Shown: positions 8,155 to 16,563, counted from the first letter of the stretch. The stretch is DNA of 64,000 bases from Spirulina sp. CCY15215 (GCF_016888125.1 NZ_JACSWA010000604.1:1-64000); one strand, 5' to 3'. The notes: generated by a model from the letters alone, not told the origin. A program made the numbers and translations.

Positions 8155-8742
8155 ATGTCCCCTTCTTTTGTGTTAGCTTCCGCTTCTTCTGCTAGAAAAC
8201 AACTGCTGCAACAAGTTGGCATTGACGCGATCGCCTGTAAGAGTGATTTTGACGAATCTAGCATCCAGAATGAAGACCCGGAAGAATTAACCAATACTCT
8301 TGCCCTATGTAAAGCCCAGATCGTCGCCGCAAAATACCCTAATTCCCTCATTCTTGGCTGTGACTCTGTGCTGTCTGTTGCCGGAGAAATTCACGGTAAA
8401 CCCGCATCTCCCGCCGAAGCGATCGCCCGTTGGCAACTGATGCGAGGCAAAATCGGGATACTTTATACCGGACACGCCTTAATTGACACGAGAACAGGCA
8501 AAAATTTGGTGAAATGCGGCATCACAAAAGTTTACTTTGCCGAGATTAGCGATCGCATTATCGCCGCCTACGTTGCCACAGGAGAACCCCTAAACTGTGC
8601 CGGTGGTTTTGCGATTGACGGACAAGGGGGACTATTTATTACCAAACTTGAAGGCTGTCACAGCAACGTCATTGGTTTAAGCCTGCCTTTACTTCACCAA
8701 ATGCTGAATGAACTCGGTTACGGGATTGTCGATTTTTGGTAA
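8155..8742 (+). CDS. maf: Maf-like nucleotide pyrophosphatase
   Basis: A 195-residue Maf/Ham1-fold protein; the family hydrolyses non-canonical or dTTP/UTP-type nucleotides to monophosphates. The signature [19 protein letters not shown] opens the protein, followed by the catalytic-site segment ILGCDSVLS and the KxxGxPxxxxEA-like [38 protein letters not shown] is the C-terminal family box. The next gene begins 34 bases downstream. Confidence 0.92.
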   Translation: MSPSFVLASASSARKQLLQQVGIDAIACKSDFDESSIQNEDPEELTNTLALCKAQIVAAKYPNSLILGCDSVLSVAGEIHGKPASPAEAIARWQLMRGKIGILYTGHALIDTRTGKNLVKCGITKVYFAEISDRIIAAYVATGEPLNCAGGFAIDGQGGLFITKLEGCHSNVIGLSLPLLHQMLNELGYGIVDFW

Positions 8743-8776
8743 ACTCAAGTCAATCAACAGTAAGGGAAATTTGGGT

Positions 8777-9199
8777 ATGGCCGCCAGCGACGAATTTAAA
8801 AAACAACTCAAAGCCGGAAATATATTTGATGCGCTCACCTTAGCATTAGGAGAGGCGATCGAACTGGAAATTACTACTTGGGTTTCCTCCGCCGACGATC
8901 CGAATATTCTCGCCGTTGATGCCGAAAAACCCGCCCCAGGTCATCGTATGAGAACTCGGATTAACCTCGTCGATGGCGATATTGATAACGAAATCGGTGC
9001 AGAATTTATCGGTGATGGACCCTATACCGAATTGAGAGAATTTCATCTCCAACAAGTTAAGGATGGGCGAGTGATCATTCAACAAAACTTAGAGAATTTA
9101 CAACAGATGTTTGTGATTTTGGCAAGCACTCTCTCTCGTTTGCCAAAAACCTCCCGTCCCCCCGTTTTATCGCCCTCTGACGAAGATAAACTCAGATAA
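8777..9199 (+). CDS. Unknown protein, paralogue of the N-terminus of the next gene
   Basis: A 140-residue cytosolic protein with no signal or membrane segment. Almost its whole length aligns with residues 1-140 of the next gene: both share (S)xEF(K/R)xxLxAGxIxxAxTLAL, EITTWVSS, KP(A)PGHRxRTxINL, GDI(D/E)NEIG and a final helix IIxQNxxxLQ. I do not recognise the family, though it looks conserved and not accidental. The ATG at 8777 was chosen because the upstream 23 codons overlap the end of maf and are not shared with the paralogue. It is the first of four co-directional genes reaching 13097. Confidence 0.7.
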   Translation: MAASDEFKKQLKAGNIFDALTLALGEAIELEITTWVSSADDPNILAVDAEKPAPGHRMRTRINLVDGDIDNEIGAEFIGDGPYTELREFHLQQVKDGRVIIQQNLENLQQMFVILASTLSRLPKTSRPPVLSPSDEDKLR

Positions 9200-9282
9200 C
9201 CGCTCAGATATCGTGCATCACAGGACATCGCGCTATTGAGCGAAAACGCGAACGCTAGAAGCCAAAGCAGGGAAAGTAGGTC

Positions 9283-11433
9283 ATGCCGTCAAGCCAAGAA
9301 TTTAGAGAAGCCTTACAAGCGGGGAAGATTCAAGAAGCCTTCACCCTTGCTCTCACAGAAGCCGTAGAATTGAAAATTACCACTTGGGTGTCTTCATCGG
9401 AACTGGATGCCAATCCCGATCGCGATGTCACTGTCAAAAATGCGGTTTCTCAAAGATCGCTAGAAGAGGCAAAACCTGGACATCGCCTTCGTACCAGTAT
9501 TAATCTCATGCAGGGAGATATTGAAAACGAAATTGGCGATCACTTCCTCCATAACAGTGCCTATCACGAATTGTTACGCTTTCACTTTACCCAAGTGGAC
9601 AAAGGGCAGCAAATCATTGAGCAAAATATTCACAGCCTGCAAAAGATATTTTCTCTCGTTACTTCCCTCAACAATCCCTCTCCAGATTCTTCCCCAGGTT
9701 TTTCCTCGGAGGCTTTTGCTTTAACGCAAGTGGAGGAAGAAATGCCCAGATCTACTCTAGAATCCACAAGGGTAGAGATTGCCAAGGAAACAACTTTAGA
9801 CGAAACTCCTTTAGAGCCAGAATTCTTCTCTTCTGAGGATATTATCCCCCCCGAGGAAAGAGAAAGTATGCTCAATGGAGATATCTTAGAAAGTCTTGTG
9901 GAAGCTGAAGAACAAATTCAGCAAAGGCGATCGCCGGTTCCTCTTTCTGAAACTGAATTAAATGATGTTTTAGCAGAGGAGTCCCCAGAAATGGCGATCG
10001 CCTTATCGGAAGAGGAGTTAGAAGAAAAGGTAGAAAAGGTAGAAATAGAAACAGAGGTAGCATCCCAACCCCAAGAAATCCTGCGATCGCCGGAAGAAAT
10101 TTGGGAAGAAGAAGTTGCTGACAGTCAAACGGAAGCCTTTATTGATACTCTTTTCAGCAGCGATGATTGGATTGAGGAGGAATTGTCTGAGGAAGAAAAA
10201 CAGCCGGAAGCACTACCGGAAGGGCGATCGCCAAATTTACCCAATCTTCCAGAACAATTAGAAATTGAAGGTTGGGATCGGACTTCCAATCTTCACTTGA
10301 GTGAATCGCTAACTCCTGAACTCGAAACTCCCCTTATTCCTTTAGAACATTTAGAACAGTCAGAACATTTAGAACAGTCAGAACATTTAGAACATTTAGA
10401 ACAGTCTCAATCTGACATCTTTCAAGGTGACGATCTCGCTGAATTATCCGAGTCTGAAGAGGACTTTGATTTGGAGGGGTGGGAATTCTCTTCCGACAGT
10501 GCAGAAACTCCAAATTCAATGGAGGAAGAGGATCAACCCAGTTTAGCTGCTTTGGAAATTACTGAATTAGCTGCTTTGGAAATTACTGAATTAGCCGTAG
10601 AGGAAAAGACTACAGGGAAAAACCTTGCAGCAGAAATAGACAATCCTTGGGATACTCCCGAATTTGATGCTGGGGATACTGAGATCGATGGCGATCTTTC
10701 TTCCTTCGATGAGGGGGAAAATGAGGCAGAAAACGAGGCAGAAAATGAGGCAGAAAACAAGGCAGAAAATGAGGAGGAAGAGGAAGACTGGGAAGATTTT
10801 GTGAATGAGGAGGAAGACCAGGGGGAAGAGGAAGATTGGGGGGATTTTGTCAAATTTGTCGAACAAGATCTGCCGACTCCTCCCACACCCCCGATAACTG
10901 AAATCCCACAGCCCACCCAATCCAAAACTAACAGTCAACCAACACCGGAACTTAATCCCTTTGAAACTTCTGAAAATGCTGATTGGGGAGAATGGTTAGA
11001 TGAAGAGACAACAGAGAGTTCTGAGGAAGAAGCGATCGCCCTAGAAGAGGAATGGAATATGTCCTCAGAAATCGATCCTTTTGCTGTCTCCCAGTCCGAG
11101 ACAGAGAGTTACACCTCAATTGTAGAAGAAGATTGGGAAGAGTTTGCTATTGAAGAACTCGAACCTTTTCCTAAGCCTAGATCGTCATCCTTGCCAACTC
11201 CTCTCCTAGAAGAAACCTTTGCAACCGCAAGCGTTGATGAAATTTTAGGAGACCCCCCCGAGTTAATCGATGATAGTGTTGGGGACTTTTCAGACAACGA
11301 ACTTGATCGCAATTGGGATGAAGAACTATTCGGAGATGAATTTAATTTCGATATCTCTTTATCTGATGAAGCCGATCTATCTTCGGATTTACTCGATATG
11401 GAGGCACAAAAACAACCGAACCATAATAACTAA
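9283..11433 (+). CDS. Large acidic protein with repeated Trp motifs
   Basis: 716 residues. Residues 1-about 140 are a paralogue of the preceding gene product. The rest is low-complexity, rich in Glu, Asp and Ser, with no predicted membrane segment, and is probably disordered. It contains in-frame DNA repeats: EHLEQS units at about 10342-10406, a duplicated 24-bp block (AALEITEL, 10546-10593) and ENEAENEA units at about 10718-10770. About eleven Trp residues sit in acidic contexts such as EDWEDFV, EDWGDFV, ADWGEWL and EDWEEFA, which look like short binding motifs for a partner. Function unknown. The ATG at 9283 follows a 50-base leader after a purine-rich GGGAAAGTAGG site. Confidence 0.75.
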   Translation: MPSSQEFREALQAGKIQEAFTLALTEAVELKITTWVSSSELDANPDRDVTVKNAVSQRSLEEAKPGHRLRTSINLMQGDIENEIGDHFLHNSAYHELLRFHFTQVDKGQQIIEQNIHSLQKIFSLVTSLNNPSPDSSPGFSSEAFALTQVEEEMPRSTLESTRVEIAKETTLDETPLEPEFFSSEDIIPPEERESMLNGDILESLVEAEEQIQQRRSPVPLSETELNDVLAEESPEMAIALSEEELEEKVEKVEIETEVASQPQEILRSPEEIWEEEVADSQTEAFIDTLFSSDDWIEEELSEEEKQPEALPEGRSPNLPNLPEQLEIEGWDRTSNLHLSESLTPELETPLIPLEHLEQSEHLEQSEHLEHLEQSQSDIFQGDDLAELSESEEDFDLEGWEFSSDSAETPNSMEEEDQPSLAALEITELAALEITELAVEEKTTGKNLAAEIDNPWDTPEFDAGDTEIDGDLSSFDEGENEAENEAENEAENKAENEEEEEDWEDFVNEEEDQGEEEDWGDFVKFVEQDLPTPPTPPITEIPQPTQSKTNSQPTPELNPFETSENADWGEWLDEETTESSEEEAIALEEEWNMSSEIDPFAVSQSETESYTSIVEEDWEEFAIEELEPFPKPRSSSLPTPLLEETFATASVDEILGDPPELIDDSVGDFSDNELDRNWDEELFGDEFNFDISLSDEADLSSDLLDMEAQKQPNHNN

Positions 11434-11465
11434 GTACAAATTCATTACATTATTAGGGGAAAATC

Positions 11466-12365
11466 ATGTTTGATAAATCACAACGTTCTTATAAGACAAA
11501 ATCGCGATCGATTTCGTCCCAAGAAGCGCAAAAAGTTTCTCAACAAATAAATTCTCAAAAGGCGATCGAAAAAGTGGAAACTAATCCCCTTGGATCAGGA
11601 GGAAAAGCAGGAGAAGCCCTGCAAAATTTTGCCCGTTCGATTGGAGAAGTTTTAATTGATATTACTGCCTTAGAAGTGAATACAATGGTGGTTGACCGCA
11701 TTACGGGAGCAAAATTCATTCCCTGGCAAACCTATCGTAGTGTTTACGATATTAACGAAGCCGATCTCCATCGCCGCAATATTCCTCAAAGTGAATGCGA
11801 TCGCTATTTATCTCTACGAAAAAAATTAGAGATAGAATATGCGTTAATTACCTCAGACTCCTCATCTCCCCTTTATGATGAACGAATGCTAGAGATTTTG
11901 AGTGCATCTCCGGATGATATAACCCTCCCTAACCCTCATCCCTCAGACTATGATCGAGAAGGTAAATTAGAAATTCAGCGCGTACAAAAACTGCTTCAAA
12001 ATAGTAGTTTCATCAGGGCTTTAAGGAAAGTAGGAGAATTAAAAGCCTGTTTGGATAATCAGAAACGCCAAGTCGAACGCTTAAAAATGGAACATCCCGA
12101 TCGCAACTTTAAGGAGTTACATGAAGGAATGAATACCGATATGATTTATGCCCAAACCATTGTACAGTTGGATGGAGATATGATCAATCGCTATGCCAAA
12201 GAAATTTTGGATCATCCCCAGAGAGATTTAATTTTGCAACTCCATCATGAAAGTGTTGCTTCTGGAGAAAAACAATGGCGAGGACTCTTTGAATTTTTTC
12301 TCGGTTTGATCCAACAAGTTGTCTCTCAACGCGAAGGCGGATTTTTTGATTTTCTGCGCCGCTAA
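11466..12365 (+). CDS. Conserved unknown protein of acidic-protein cluster
   Basis: A 299-residue soluble protein. The first 45 residues are basic and polar (KSQRSYKTKSRSISSQEAQK), then FARSIGEVLIDITALEVNTMVVDRITG begins a folded region. That segment loosely resembles the LALGEAIELEITTWV segment of the two upstream paralogues, which may mean a shared fold, but the likeness is weak. Residues about 180-215 are helical and charged. It starts 32 bases after the acidic protein gene, after AGGGGA, so co-transcription is likely. No known domain recognised. Confidence 0.65.
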   Translation: MFDKSQRSYKTKSRSISSQEAQKVSQQINSQKAIEKVETNPLGSGGKAGEALQNFARSIGEVLIDITALEVNTMVVDRITGAKFIPWQTYRSVYDINEADLHRRNIPQSECDRYLSLRKKLEIEYALITSDSSSPLYDERMLEILSASPDDITLPNPHPSDYDREGKLEIQRVQKLLQNSSFIRALRKVGELKACLDNQKRQVERLKMEHPDRNFKELHEGMNTDMIYAQTIVQLDGDMINRYAKEILDHPQRDLILQLHHESVASGEKQWRGLFEFFLGLIQQVVSQREGGFFDFLRR

Positions 12366-12374
12366 ATAATTATT

Positions 12375-12395
12375 CAATTATCAATTATCAATTAT
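12375..12395. repeat. Heptamer tandem repeat (CAATTAT)
   Basis: Three copies of CAATTAT between the 11466 and 12405 genes, another example of the STRR-type heptamers in this window. Confidence 0.6.
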
Positions 12396-12404
12396 TAAGT
12401 ATCA

Positions 12405-13097
12405 ATGGAAAATAGCCTTCATTTGGAACGCTATATTCGCTTTTTCAAGGAACGCAGACCCGATCGCCGAGTTGTTTATCACGGCATTCATTTTCATTTA
12501 AACGAGGAGATTTTAGAACAGATTCAGCAAGCGCGATCGCAGGGGCATTCTCTCTTTGTTAAGCCTAAGTTTATTTCCGATTTGCGCTATTATCTTTTAT
12601 TTGATGAATATAGCGGTTTAAATTGTGGCATTAATGTTTCAACCCATTATTTTCAAGATAATAGCGAGCAAGCTGTTTTACGGAGTCTCATGTCTCTTGA
12701 TGGGGATGTTTTGTTTCAAATCGATCAGCGTTATCTGGAACAGCCAGAACTCTCCCTCTCTTTGACTTCAGCACATTATTGGTTAATTGCACAATTATTA
12801 GACAAGCTAAAATTAGAAGGGACATTATGGTTAAATTTTTTATCTTGGAGTTTATCTCTATCGGCGATTGTGCCGTATCTCTTTGAGCTTTGGCAACAAG
12901 ATCGTTTAGAGCTATTAACAATAGTGGTCACGAGTTTATTCTCCTGGGTAATACAAAGATTATTTCGCTATATTTTAAAACTTGTAATGGGTCAGATTTG
13001 GCAATTTTTGTTCAAACAAATGCTAACAGGGGAATTATCTAATCGTTACCAATTGAAAAAAGTTATTGTTTGGATTTTAAGACGACTGAGATTATAA
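12405..13097 (+). CDS. Unknown protein with C-terminal membrane segments
   Basis: A 230-residue protein. The first 130 residues are soluble, with an HFHLNEEILEQIQQARSQG segment; residues about 138-180 form hydrophobic helices (LNFLSWSLSLSAIVPYLFELW, LLTIVVTSLFSWVIQRLF), and the tail is basic and hydrophobic (IVWILRRLRL), pointing to a membrane anchor. It closes the four-gene run from 8777 and would place this group at a membrane. No family recognised. The start at 12405 follows a heptamer repeat. Confidence 0.6.
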   Translation: MENSLHLERYIRFFKERRPDRRVVYHGIHFHLNEEILEQIQQARSQGHSLFVKPKFISDLRYYLLFDEYSGLNCGINVSTHYFQDNSEQAVLRSLMSLDGDVLFQIDQRYLEQPELSLSLTSAHYWLIAQLLDKLKLEGTLWLNFLSWSLSLSAIVPYLFELWQQDRLELLTIVVTSLFSWVIQRLFRYILKLVMGQIWQFLFKQMLTGELSNRYQLKKVIVWILRRLRL

Positions 13098-13111
13098 TGT
13101 GCAATTTTTAG

Positions 13112-13375
13112 CGATCGCGGAATAATGACTCAATCAAACCTAGCTGGCGATCGCCCGAGAAAATCATTTCATCCTGGAAAGAGAATTTTATCCCAGAAAA
13201 ATTTCTCAAGGAAAAAATTTACCTAATCCTTGCTTTGTACTTCAATGTCCGGGATCTCGAAGAAATTCACCCATTGACGGAATGCCCTCAATCGACCTTA
13301 CAACAATACTTTCAAGCCTTGAGACAAGGATGGGAACAAGCCGATATAACCCTTATTTCGGCAAACCCTTCATAG
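13112..13375 (+). pseudogene. Start-less open frame, possible gene remnant
   Basis: An 87-codon open frame, ending at TAG 13373, reads like a real protein (EKIISSWKENFIPEKF, LILALYFNVRDLEEIHP, QALRQGWEQADITL) but has no ATG, GTG or suitable upstream start. An ATG at 13125 is in another frame and stops after 32 codons, so a frameshift near 13160 could join them. It may be the decayed end of a lost gene. Family unknown. Confidence 0.25.
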
Positions 13376-13509
13376 CCAAAGTTCTCTGTCAATGGCACGC
13401 GATCGCAAAAAAAAACCAAAATTTATCTCAAATCTCCTACTGATAACGCTTTCGTCCTATACAATAGGCTACTAGTCCAGATTGGCAAACAATTTAGCGA
13501 TCGATCACT

Positions 13510-13800
13510 ATGAACAAAGAACAATTAGTCAACAAAATCTCAGACAAAACAACACACACTAAAAAAGAGACGGACAAAATACTGACAGCAACAGTTCAAA
13601 CCATTATGGAAACTGTTGCGGAGGGCGAAAAAGTGACGCTGGTTGGATTTGGGACATTTGAAGGTAGAGACAGAAAAGAACGCACAGGACGCAATCCTCA
13701 AACCGGTGCTGAAATTCTGATCCCTGCTACTACGGTTCCAGCATTCAGCCCCGGAAAGCTCTTTAAGGAAAAAGTTGCCGGCAAAACACCAGAAGCCTAA
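13510..13800 (+). CDS. hup: HU-type DNA-binding protein
   Basis: A 96-residue histone-like HU protein that binds and bends DNA in the nucleoid. It has the family order: MNKEQLVNKIS, helix TKKETDKILTATVQTIMETV, then GEKVTLVGFGTFEGRDRKERTGRNPQTG with the DNA-contacting arm, the intercalating Pro region IPATTVPAFSPGKLFKEKV. The ATG at 13510 follows a HIP1-like GCGATCGATC. Monocistronic by spacing. Confidence 0.95.
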   Translation: MNKEQLVNKISDKTTHTKKETDKILTATVQTIMETVAEGEKVTLVGFGTFEGRDRKERTGRNPQTGAEILIPATTVPAFSPGKLFKEKVAGKTPEA

Positions 13801-13836
13801 TATTACCTCCTTTTTCATTCCTGAAAGGTAGATAAA

Positions 13837-13905
13837 CCCGCGATCGCATTTTCCCTCCCCACAGATTGTCAGTAGTTTGTCCCAAGCGATCGCGGGCTTC
13901 ATTTT
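13837..13905 (+). terminator. Possible terminator after HU gene
   Basis: An 11-bp perfect inverted repeat CCCGCGATCGC (13837-13847) and GCGATCGCGGG (13886-13896) with a 38-base loop, followed by CTTCATTTTT. Both arms contain HIP1, so the pairing could also be a by-product of HIP1 frequency. Confidence 0.3.
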
Positions 13906-14012
13906 TGCCTTAATATCCATAAATTCAGTAACGACTGCGGAACATCATCCCAGGAGTGTGTAGATACCTCCATAATCCATCAGGTGCTAGTAACAACGAC
14001 AGGAGGAAGATT

Positions 14013-14594
14013 ATGAGCGATCGCAATTCCAACAAGCTCAATCGTGACGAAAGTATTGCCGAAATGCAGGCTGAATTACTCGAGGCTATTTTATCTGAGG
14101 AGGCCATTTTTCCTTGGAATCCTGCGGACCCTGAAACAGAGAATTATTTAAGTAATATCGAAGGCGTTTTCAATTTAACTGATTGGTCCGAATCAGAAGA
14201 TATTGTGCCGCGATCGCAAGATTTGTTTGCTCAACTGGCTCTCTGTTGGGAAAAATTCCCTCCTCGGTCTCTTGATTCATCTTTGCAGGAAAAGTTTGGC
14301 GATCGCGTTCCGACAGATTGGCTCGAGGCTATTTCTGCAAGGGTGCAAGAATTGACTGAAGCGGGTTTATCTCCTATCGATCGCTTGGTTGAATGCGTTA
14401 AGCCCCTTTTGTCTGATTGGGCGATTGAAGATTTACAAGTGTTTGCACGTCCCTTTGCCTATGCTATGCGCGGGAAGGGGTTTGAGGAATCAGAGGTGAA
14501 GCAATGGGAAGAACTTTCCGAAGTAGAGCGAGCGCGTTATGCGTTAAAAGTGGCTCATTATGCGTTAGAGCGAACCGATCGCGATCTCGCCTAA
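14013..14594 (+). CDS. Conserved unknown acidic protein
   Basis: A 193-residue acidic soluble protein. Start chosen at ATG 14013 because a near-perfect AGGAGGAAG precedes it; longer frames begin at 13956 without an RBS. The sequence has an N-terminal helical segment (ESIAEMQAELLEAILSEEAIFPWNPADPE), a middle FAQLALCWEKFPP and a C-terminal part (ARPFAYAMRGKGFEESEVKQWEELSEVERARYALKVAHYALE). It looks like a conserved cyanobacterial protein but I recognise no domain. Its own strong terminator follows. Confidence 0.7.
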   Translation: MSDRNSNKLNRDESIAEMQAELLEAILSEEAIFPWNPADPETENYLSNIEGVFNLTDWSESEDIVPRSQDLFAQLALCWEKFPPRSLDSSLQEKFGDRVPTDWLEAISARVQELTEAGLSPIDRLVECVKPLLSDWAIEDLQVFARPFAYAMRGKGFEESEVKQWEELSEVERARYALKVAHYALERTDRDLA

Positions 14595-14643
14595 ATTCAA
14601 GTCAAGTTTTTGGGGTGCAGATATCCATGCGCCTTAAACAACC

Positions 14644-14670
14644 TGCGCCGCTAAATAGCGGCGCATTTTT
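14644..14670 (+). terminator. Strong Rho-independent terminator
   Basis: TGCGCCGCT and AGCGGCGCA form a perfect 9-bp GC-rich stem with a 4-base loop, followed by TTTTT. It ends the 14013 transcript just before the tRNA gene. Confidence 0.85.
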
Positions 14671-14712
14671 GCTCAATTTGCTCAATTTTATGTTATGGTG
14701 GAAAACGTATTA

Positions 14713-14785
14713 GGGCGCGTAGCTCAGTGGATAGAGCACCAGATTCCGGTTCTGGGTGTCGGGAGTTCGACTCTCTCCGCGCTCG
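14713..14785 (+). tRNA. trnR-CCG: tRNA-Arg (anticodon CCG)
   Basis: A full cloverleaf can be folded: acceptor GGGCGCG with CGCGCTC, D arm AGCTCAGTGGATAGAGC, anticodon stem CCAGA/TCTGG around loop TTCCGGT giving anticodon CCG, and T arm with TTCGA. The discriminator base is G. The 3' CCA is not encoded. It reads the rare Arg codon CGG. tRNA 3' ends often serve as integration sites, and the TA island starts directly downstream, though no duplicated attachment site was found. Confidence 0.95.
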
Positions 14786-14972
14786 TAAGAATAAAATTCT
14801 TATAGAACAACCTTTTGAACGCTCCCCAACCAAATCAAAGATTATGGGTAGGGACTGCGCTCGACATTTTGTTCAAGACTTACTCAATGCCATTCTTTTA
14901 TTAACTTACTCATTCCTTACTCATTTCTAACAGAAAACAATAAAGAGTAAACCGAACAATTCTCTCAGAAAG

Positions 14973-15053
14973 GCGATCGCATCTCTCCAAAACCCTCTCA
15001 ACTAAACGCGATCTCATTTACATTACAAAAATTATCTCATCAAACGCGATCGC
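14973..15053. repeat. HIP1-core ~34-bp repeat array 1
   Basis: Three units with cores GCGATCGC at 14973, GCGATCTC at 15008 and GCGATCGC at 15046, with CTCTCA(A/T)C(T/A)AAA-like sequence between them. First of six such arrays in the TA island. The rest of 14786-15112 has no supported gene. Confidence 0.6.
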
Positions 15054-15112
15054 GCTTTCAATTTCTTTCTGTGTTACGATCGAGATGGTGTCAAGGCAAA
15101 ACTTGAGGATTT

Positions 15113-15196
15113 ATGTTTTTAAGGTACTGCGAAGCTGCATTAAAGCAAACTCAATATAAACAATTAGAAGATGAGTCTTGGTTTGCTGAGATCGAG
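15113..15196 (+). pseudogene. hicB: Truncated hicB copy
   Basis: The first 28 codons (MFLRYCEAALKQTQYK...) and about 55 bases of leader are nearly identical to the intact hicB at 16096. Similarity ends abruptly at 15196, where a different sequence continues out of frame and stops at 15289. It is a duplicated hicB 5' end joined to a foreign gene segment, and it has no hicA. Confidence 0.8.
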
Positions 15197-15387
15197 TGCG
15201 TCTTTCTTCTCCTCAAGAAAATCGCTTGCGCGAACTCTGCGATCGCCAGCAGAATGAAAGTATCACATCAGAAGAAGATTGCGAATTAAAAGGATTAATG
15301 CAAATCTATGAGGAAAAACTTGTTCAACAAGCACAAGCACTGAATGAAGCGGTTAAACGCAGTTTGATTCCTCCTTTAGAAGCATAG
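15196..15387 (+). CDS. Small charged protein, probably 3' remnant
   Basis: A 63-residue frame with GTG start: RLSSPQENRLRELCDRQQNES... to EAVKRSLIPPLEA. The RLS-xx-QE-xRLRELCDRQQ pattern recalls small cyanobacterial proteins of unknown role, some next to toxins. Its start falls exactly at the junction with the hicB fragment, so the real N-terminus may be missing. No partner toxin directly adjoins it except the 15465 pair. Confidence 0.4.
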   Translation: MRLSSPQENRLRELCDRQQNESITSEEDCELKGLMQIYEEKLVQQAQALNEAVKRSLIPPLEA

Positions 15388-15464
15388 AGATAATGGCAAT
15401 GCGATCGCCTCCGATAATTTCGCGATATAATGAAAATGGTAAATTTGCACAGAAATATTGTTGT

Positions 15465-15716
15465 ATGACAACTTATACTGAGGTACTCCATCAAGTTCAA
15501 ACTCTTTCTCTTATCGAGCAAATTCGGCTATTTGAAGAATTGAAGGCGATCGTACCAACTCCTGTGGAAGTGGAAGGAACAGATGAGGTTATTTCTCCAG
15601 AAGAAATTGCAATTAGCGATGCAGCTTGGCAAGATTATATTAGTGGACGCGATCGCGGTATTTCTTCAAAAGAATTAAAACGTAAACTTTTTGGAGAGAA
15701 CAAGAACGGTGCTTGA
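15465..15716 (+). CDS. Antitoxin of RelE/ParE-type pair
   Basis: An 83-residue small protein (MTTYTEVLHQVQTLSLIEQIRLFEELKAIV...) with an N-terminal amphipathic helix of the kind found in many cyanobacterial antitoxins, followed by an acidic flexible tail ending SSKELKRKLFGENKNGA that would wrap the toxin. The ATG at 15465 fits the family better than upstream ATG 15393. Its last 8 bases overlap the toxin start, so the two are translationally coupled and in antitoxin-first order. Confidence 0.7.
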   Translation: MTTYTEVLHQVQTLSLIEQIRLFEELKAIVPTPVEVEGTDEVISPEEIAISDAAWQDYISGRDRGISSKELKRKLFGENKNGA

Positions 15717-15960
15717 TTATGTTTTACTTAAGTCAGCAGAACGCTATTTATCGCGAATGCAACCTGATGACCAAGTTCGTATTATAAATGCGTTGGATAC
15801 TTTATTAGAAAATCCTGCTTTACTAGATATTAAATCTCTCAAAGGTCGTGCTGAATCTCGATTGCGTGTAGGAAAATATCGCGTTTTATTTACAGAAGAT
15901 TTAGAGAATCAAGTCTATCTTATCACCGCAATCGGTTCGCGTGGAGATGTTTATAAATAA
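15709..15960 (+). CDS. RelE/ParE-family toxin
   Basis: An 83-residue toxin of the RelE/ParE fold, which either cuts mRNA at the ribosome or poisons gyrase. Features: KSAERYLSRMQPDDQVRIINALDTL helical hairpin, then KSLKGRAESRLRVGKYRVLFT with the basic strand residues and a C-terminal ITAIGSRGDVYK, typical of the family. GTG at 15709 with upstream GGAG is preferred over TTG 15691. Coupled to the upstream antitoxin. Confidence 0.82.
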   Translation: MLDYVLLKSAERYLSRMQPDDQVRIINALDTLLENPALLDIKSLKGRAESRLRVGKYRVLFTEDLENQVYLITAIGSRGDVYK

Positions 15961-15962
15961 AG

Positions 15963-16037
15963 GAGATCGCATTCTCAAAAATTTTCTCAGCAAATGCGAT
16001 CGCACTTCCCAAACTTCTCTCATCAAATGCGATCGCA
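15963..16037. repeat. HIP1-core ~34-bp repeat array 2
   Basis: Cores at 15963 (GAGATCGC), 15996 and 16030 (both GCGATCGC), period 33-34, with TTCTCAGCAAAT and CTTCCCAAA blocks between. Lies between the RelE pair and hicBA. Confidence 0.75.
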
Positions 16038-16095
16038 TTTTCAATTCCTTTCTGTGTTAGCATTGAGATGTCGTCAAGGCAAAATTTGAGGGTTT

Positions 16096-16341
16096 ATGTT
16101 TTTAAGGTACTGTGAAGCTGCATTAAAGCAAACTCAATATAAACAATTAGAAGATAAGTCTTGGTTTGCTGAGATTGAGGGATTTGAGGGAGTATGGGGA
16201 AATGGCGATACTGTAGAAGAATGTCGCACGGATTTGTTAGAGGTTTTGGAAGAATGGATACTTTTAAAGTTAAGAGATGGAGATATTCTACCGATTGTCG
16301 ATGGAGTAGAATTGAAAATTATTGAGGAGGTAGAAGTTTAA
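16096..16341 (+). CDS. hicB: HicB antitoxin
   Basis: An 81-residue HicB-like antitoxin. It has the degraded RNase H-like HicB fold (AEIEGFEGVWGNGDTVEECRTDLLEVLEEWILLKLRDGD) that neutralises HicA by direct binding. No C-terminal DNA-binding domain is present, as in short HicB forms. The toxin gene follows after 2 bases, in the hicB-first order. A truncated duplicate of its start lies at 15113. Confidence 0.9.
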   Translation: MFLRYCEAALKQTQYKQLEDKSWFAEIEGFEGVWGNGDTVEECRTDLLEVLEEWILLKLRDGDILPIVDGVELKIIEEVEV

Positions 16342-16343
16342 AA

Positions 16344-16559
16344 ATGCCTTCTGTTATTGCTCGCAAAGAGTTAATTCGTAAATTTAGAGCATTAGGTTAT
16401 ACAGGACCCTATTCCGGAGGAAAGCATCAGTTTATGACAAAAGGCGAACTAAAAATTCGCATCCCTAATCCTCACAAAAGCAAAGATATTTCGGTGGGTT
16501 TAGTTAAGGAAATTTTAAGACAGGCTGGAATTAGTAATGATGAATGGGATAATGTTTGA
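16344..16559 (+). CDS. hicA: HicA toxin
   Basis: A 71-residue double-stranded RNA-binding-fold mRNA interferase. The catalytic His28 lies in YSGGKHQFM, and the basic strand KIRIPNPHKSKDIS with C-terminal helix VKEILRQAGISNDEW completes the family pattern. Works with HicB just upstream. Confidence 0.93.
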   Translation: MPSVIARKELIRKFRALGYTGPYSGGKHQFMTKGELKIRIPNPHKSKDISVGLVKEILRQAGISNDEWDNV

Positions 16560-16563
16560 ATCA

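Noticed and set aside
10533-10938. Ser/Phe-rich minus-strand frames opposite the acidic protein
   Set aside because: Low-complexity mirror of GAA/GAG-rich codons, so not real genes.
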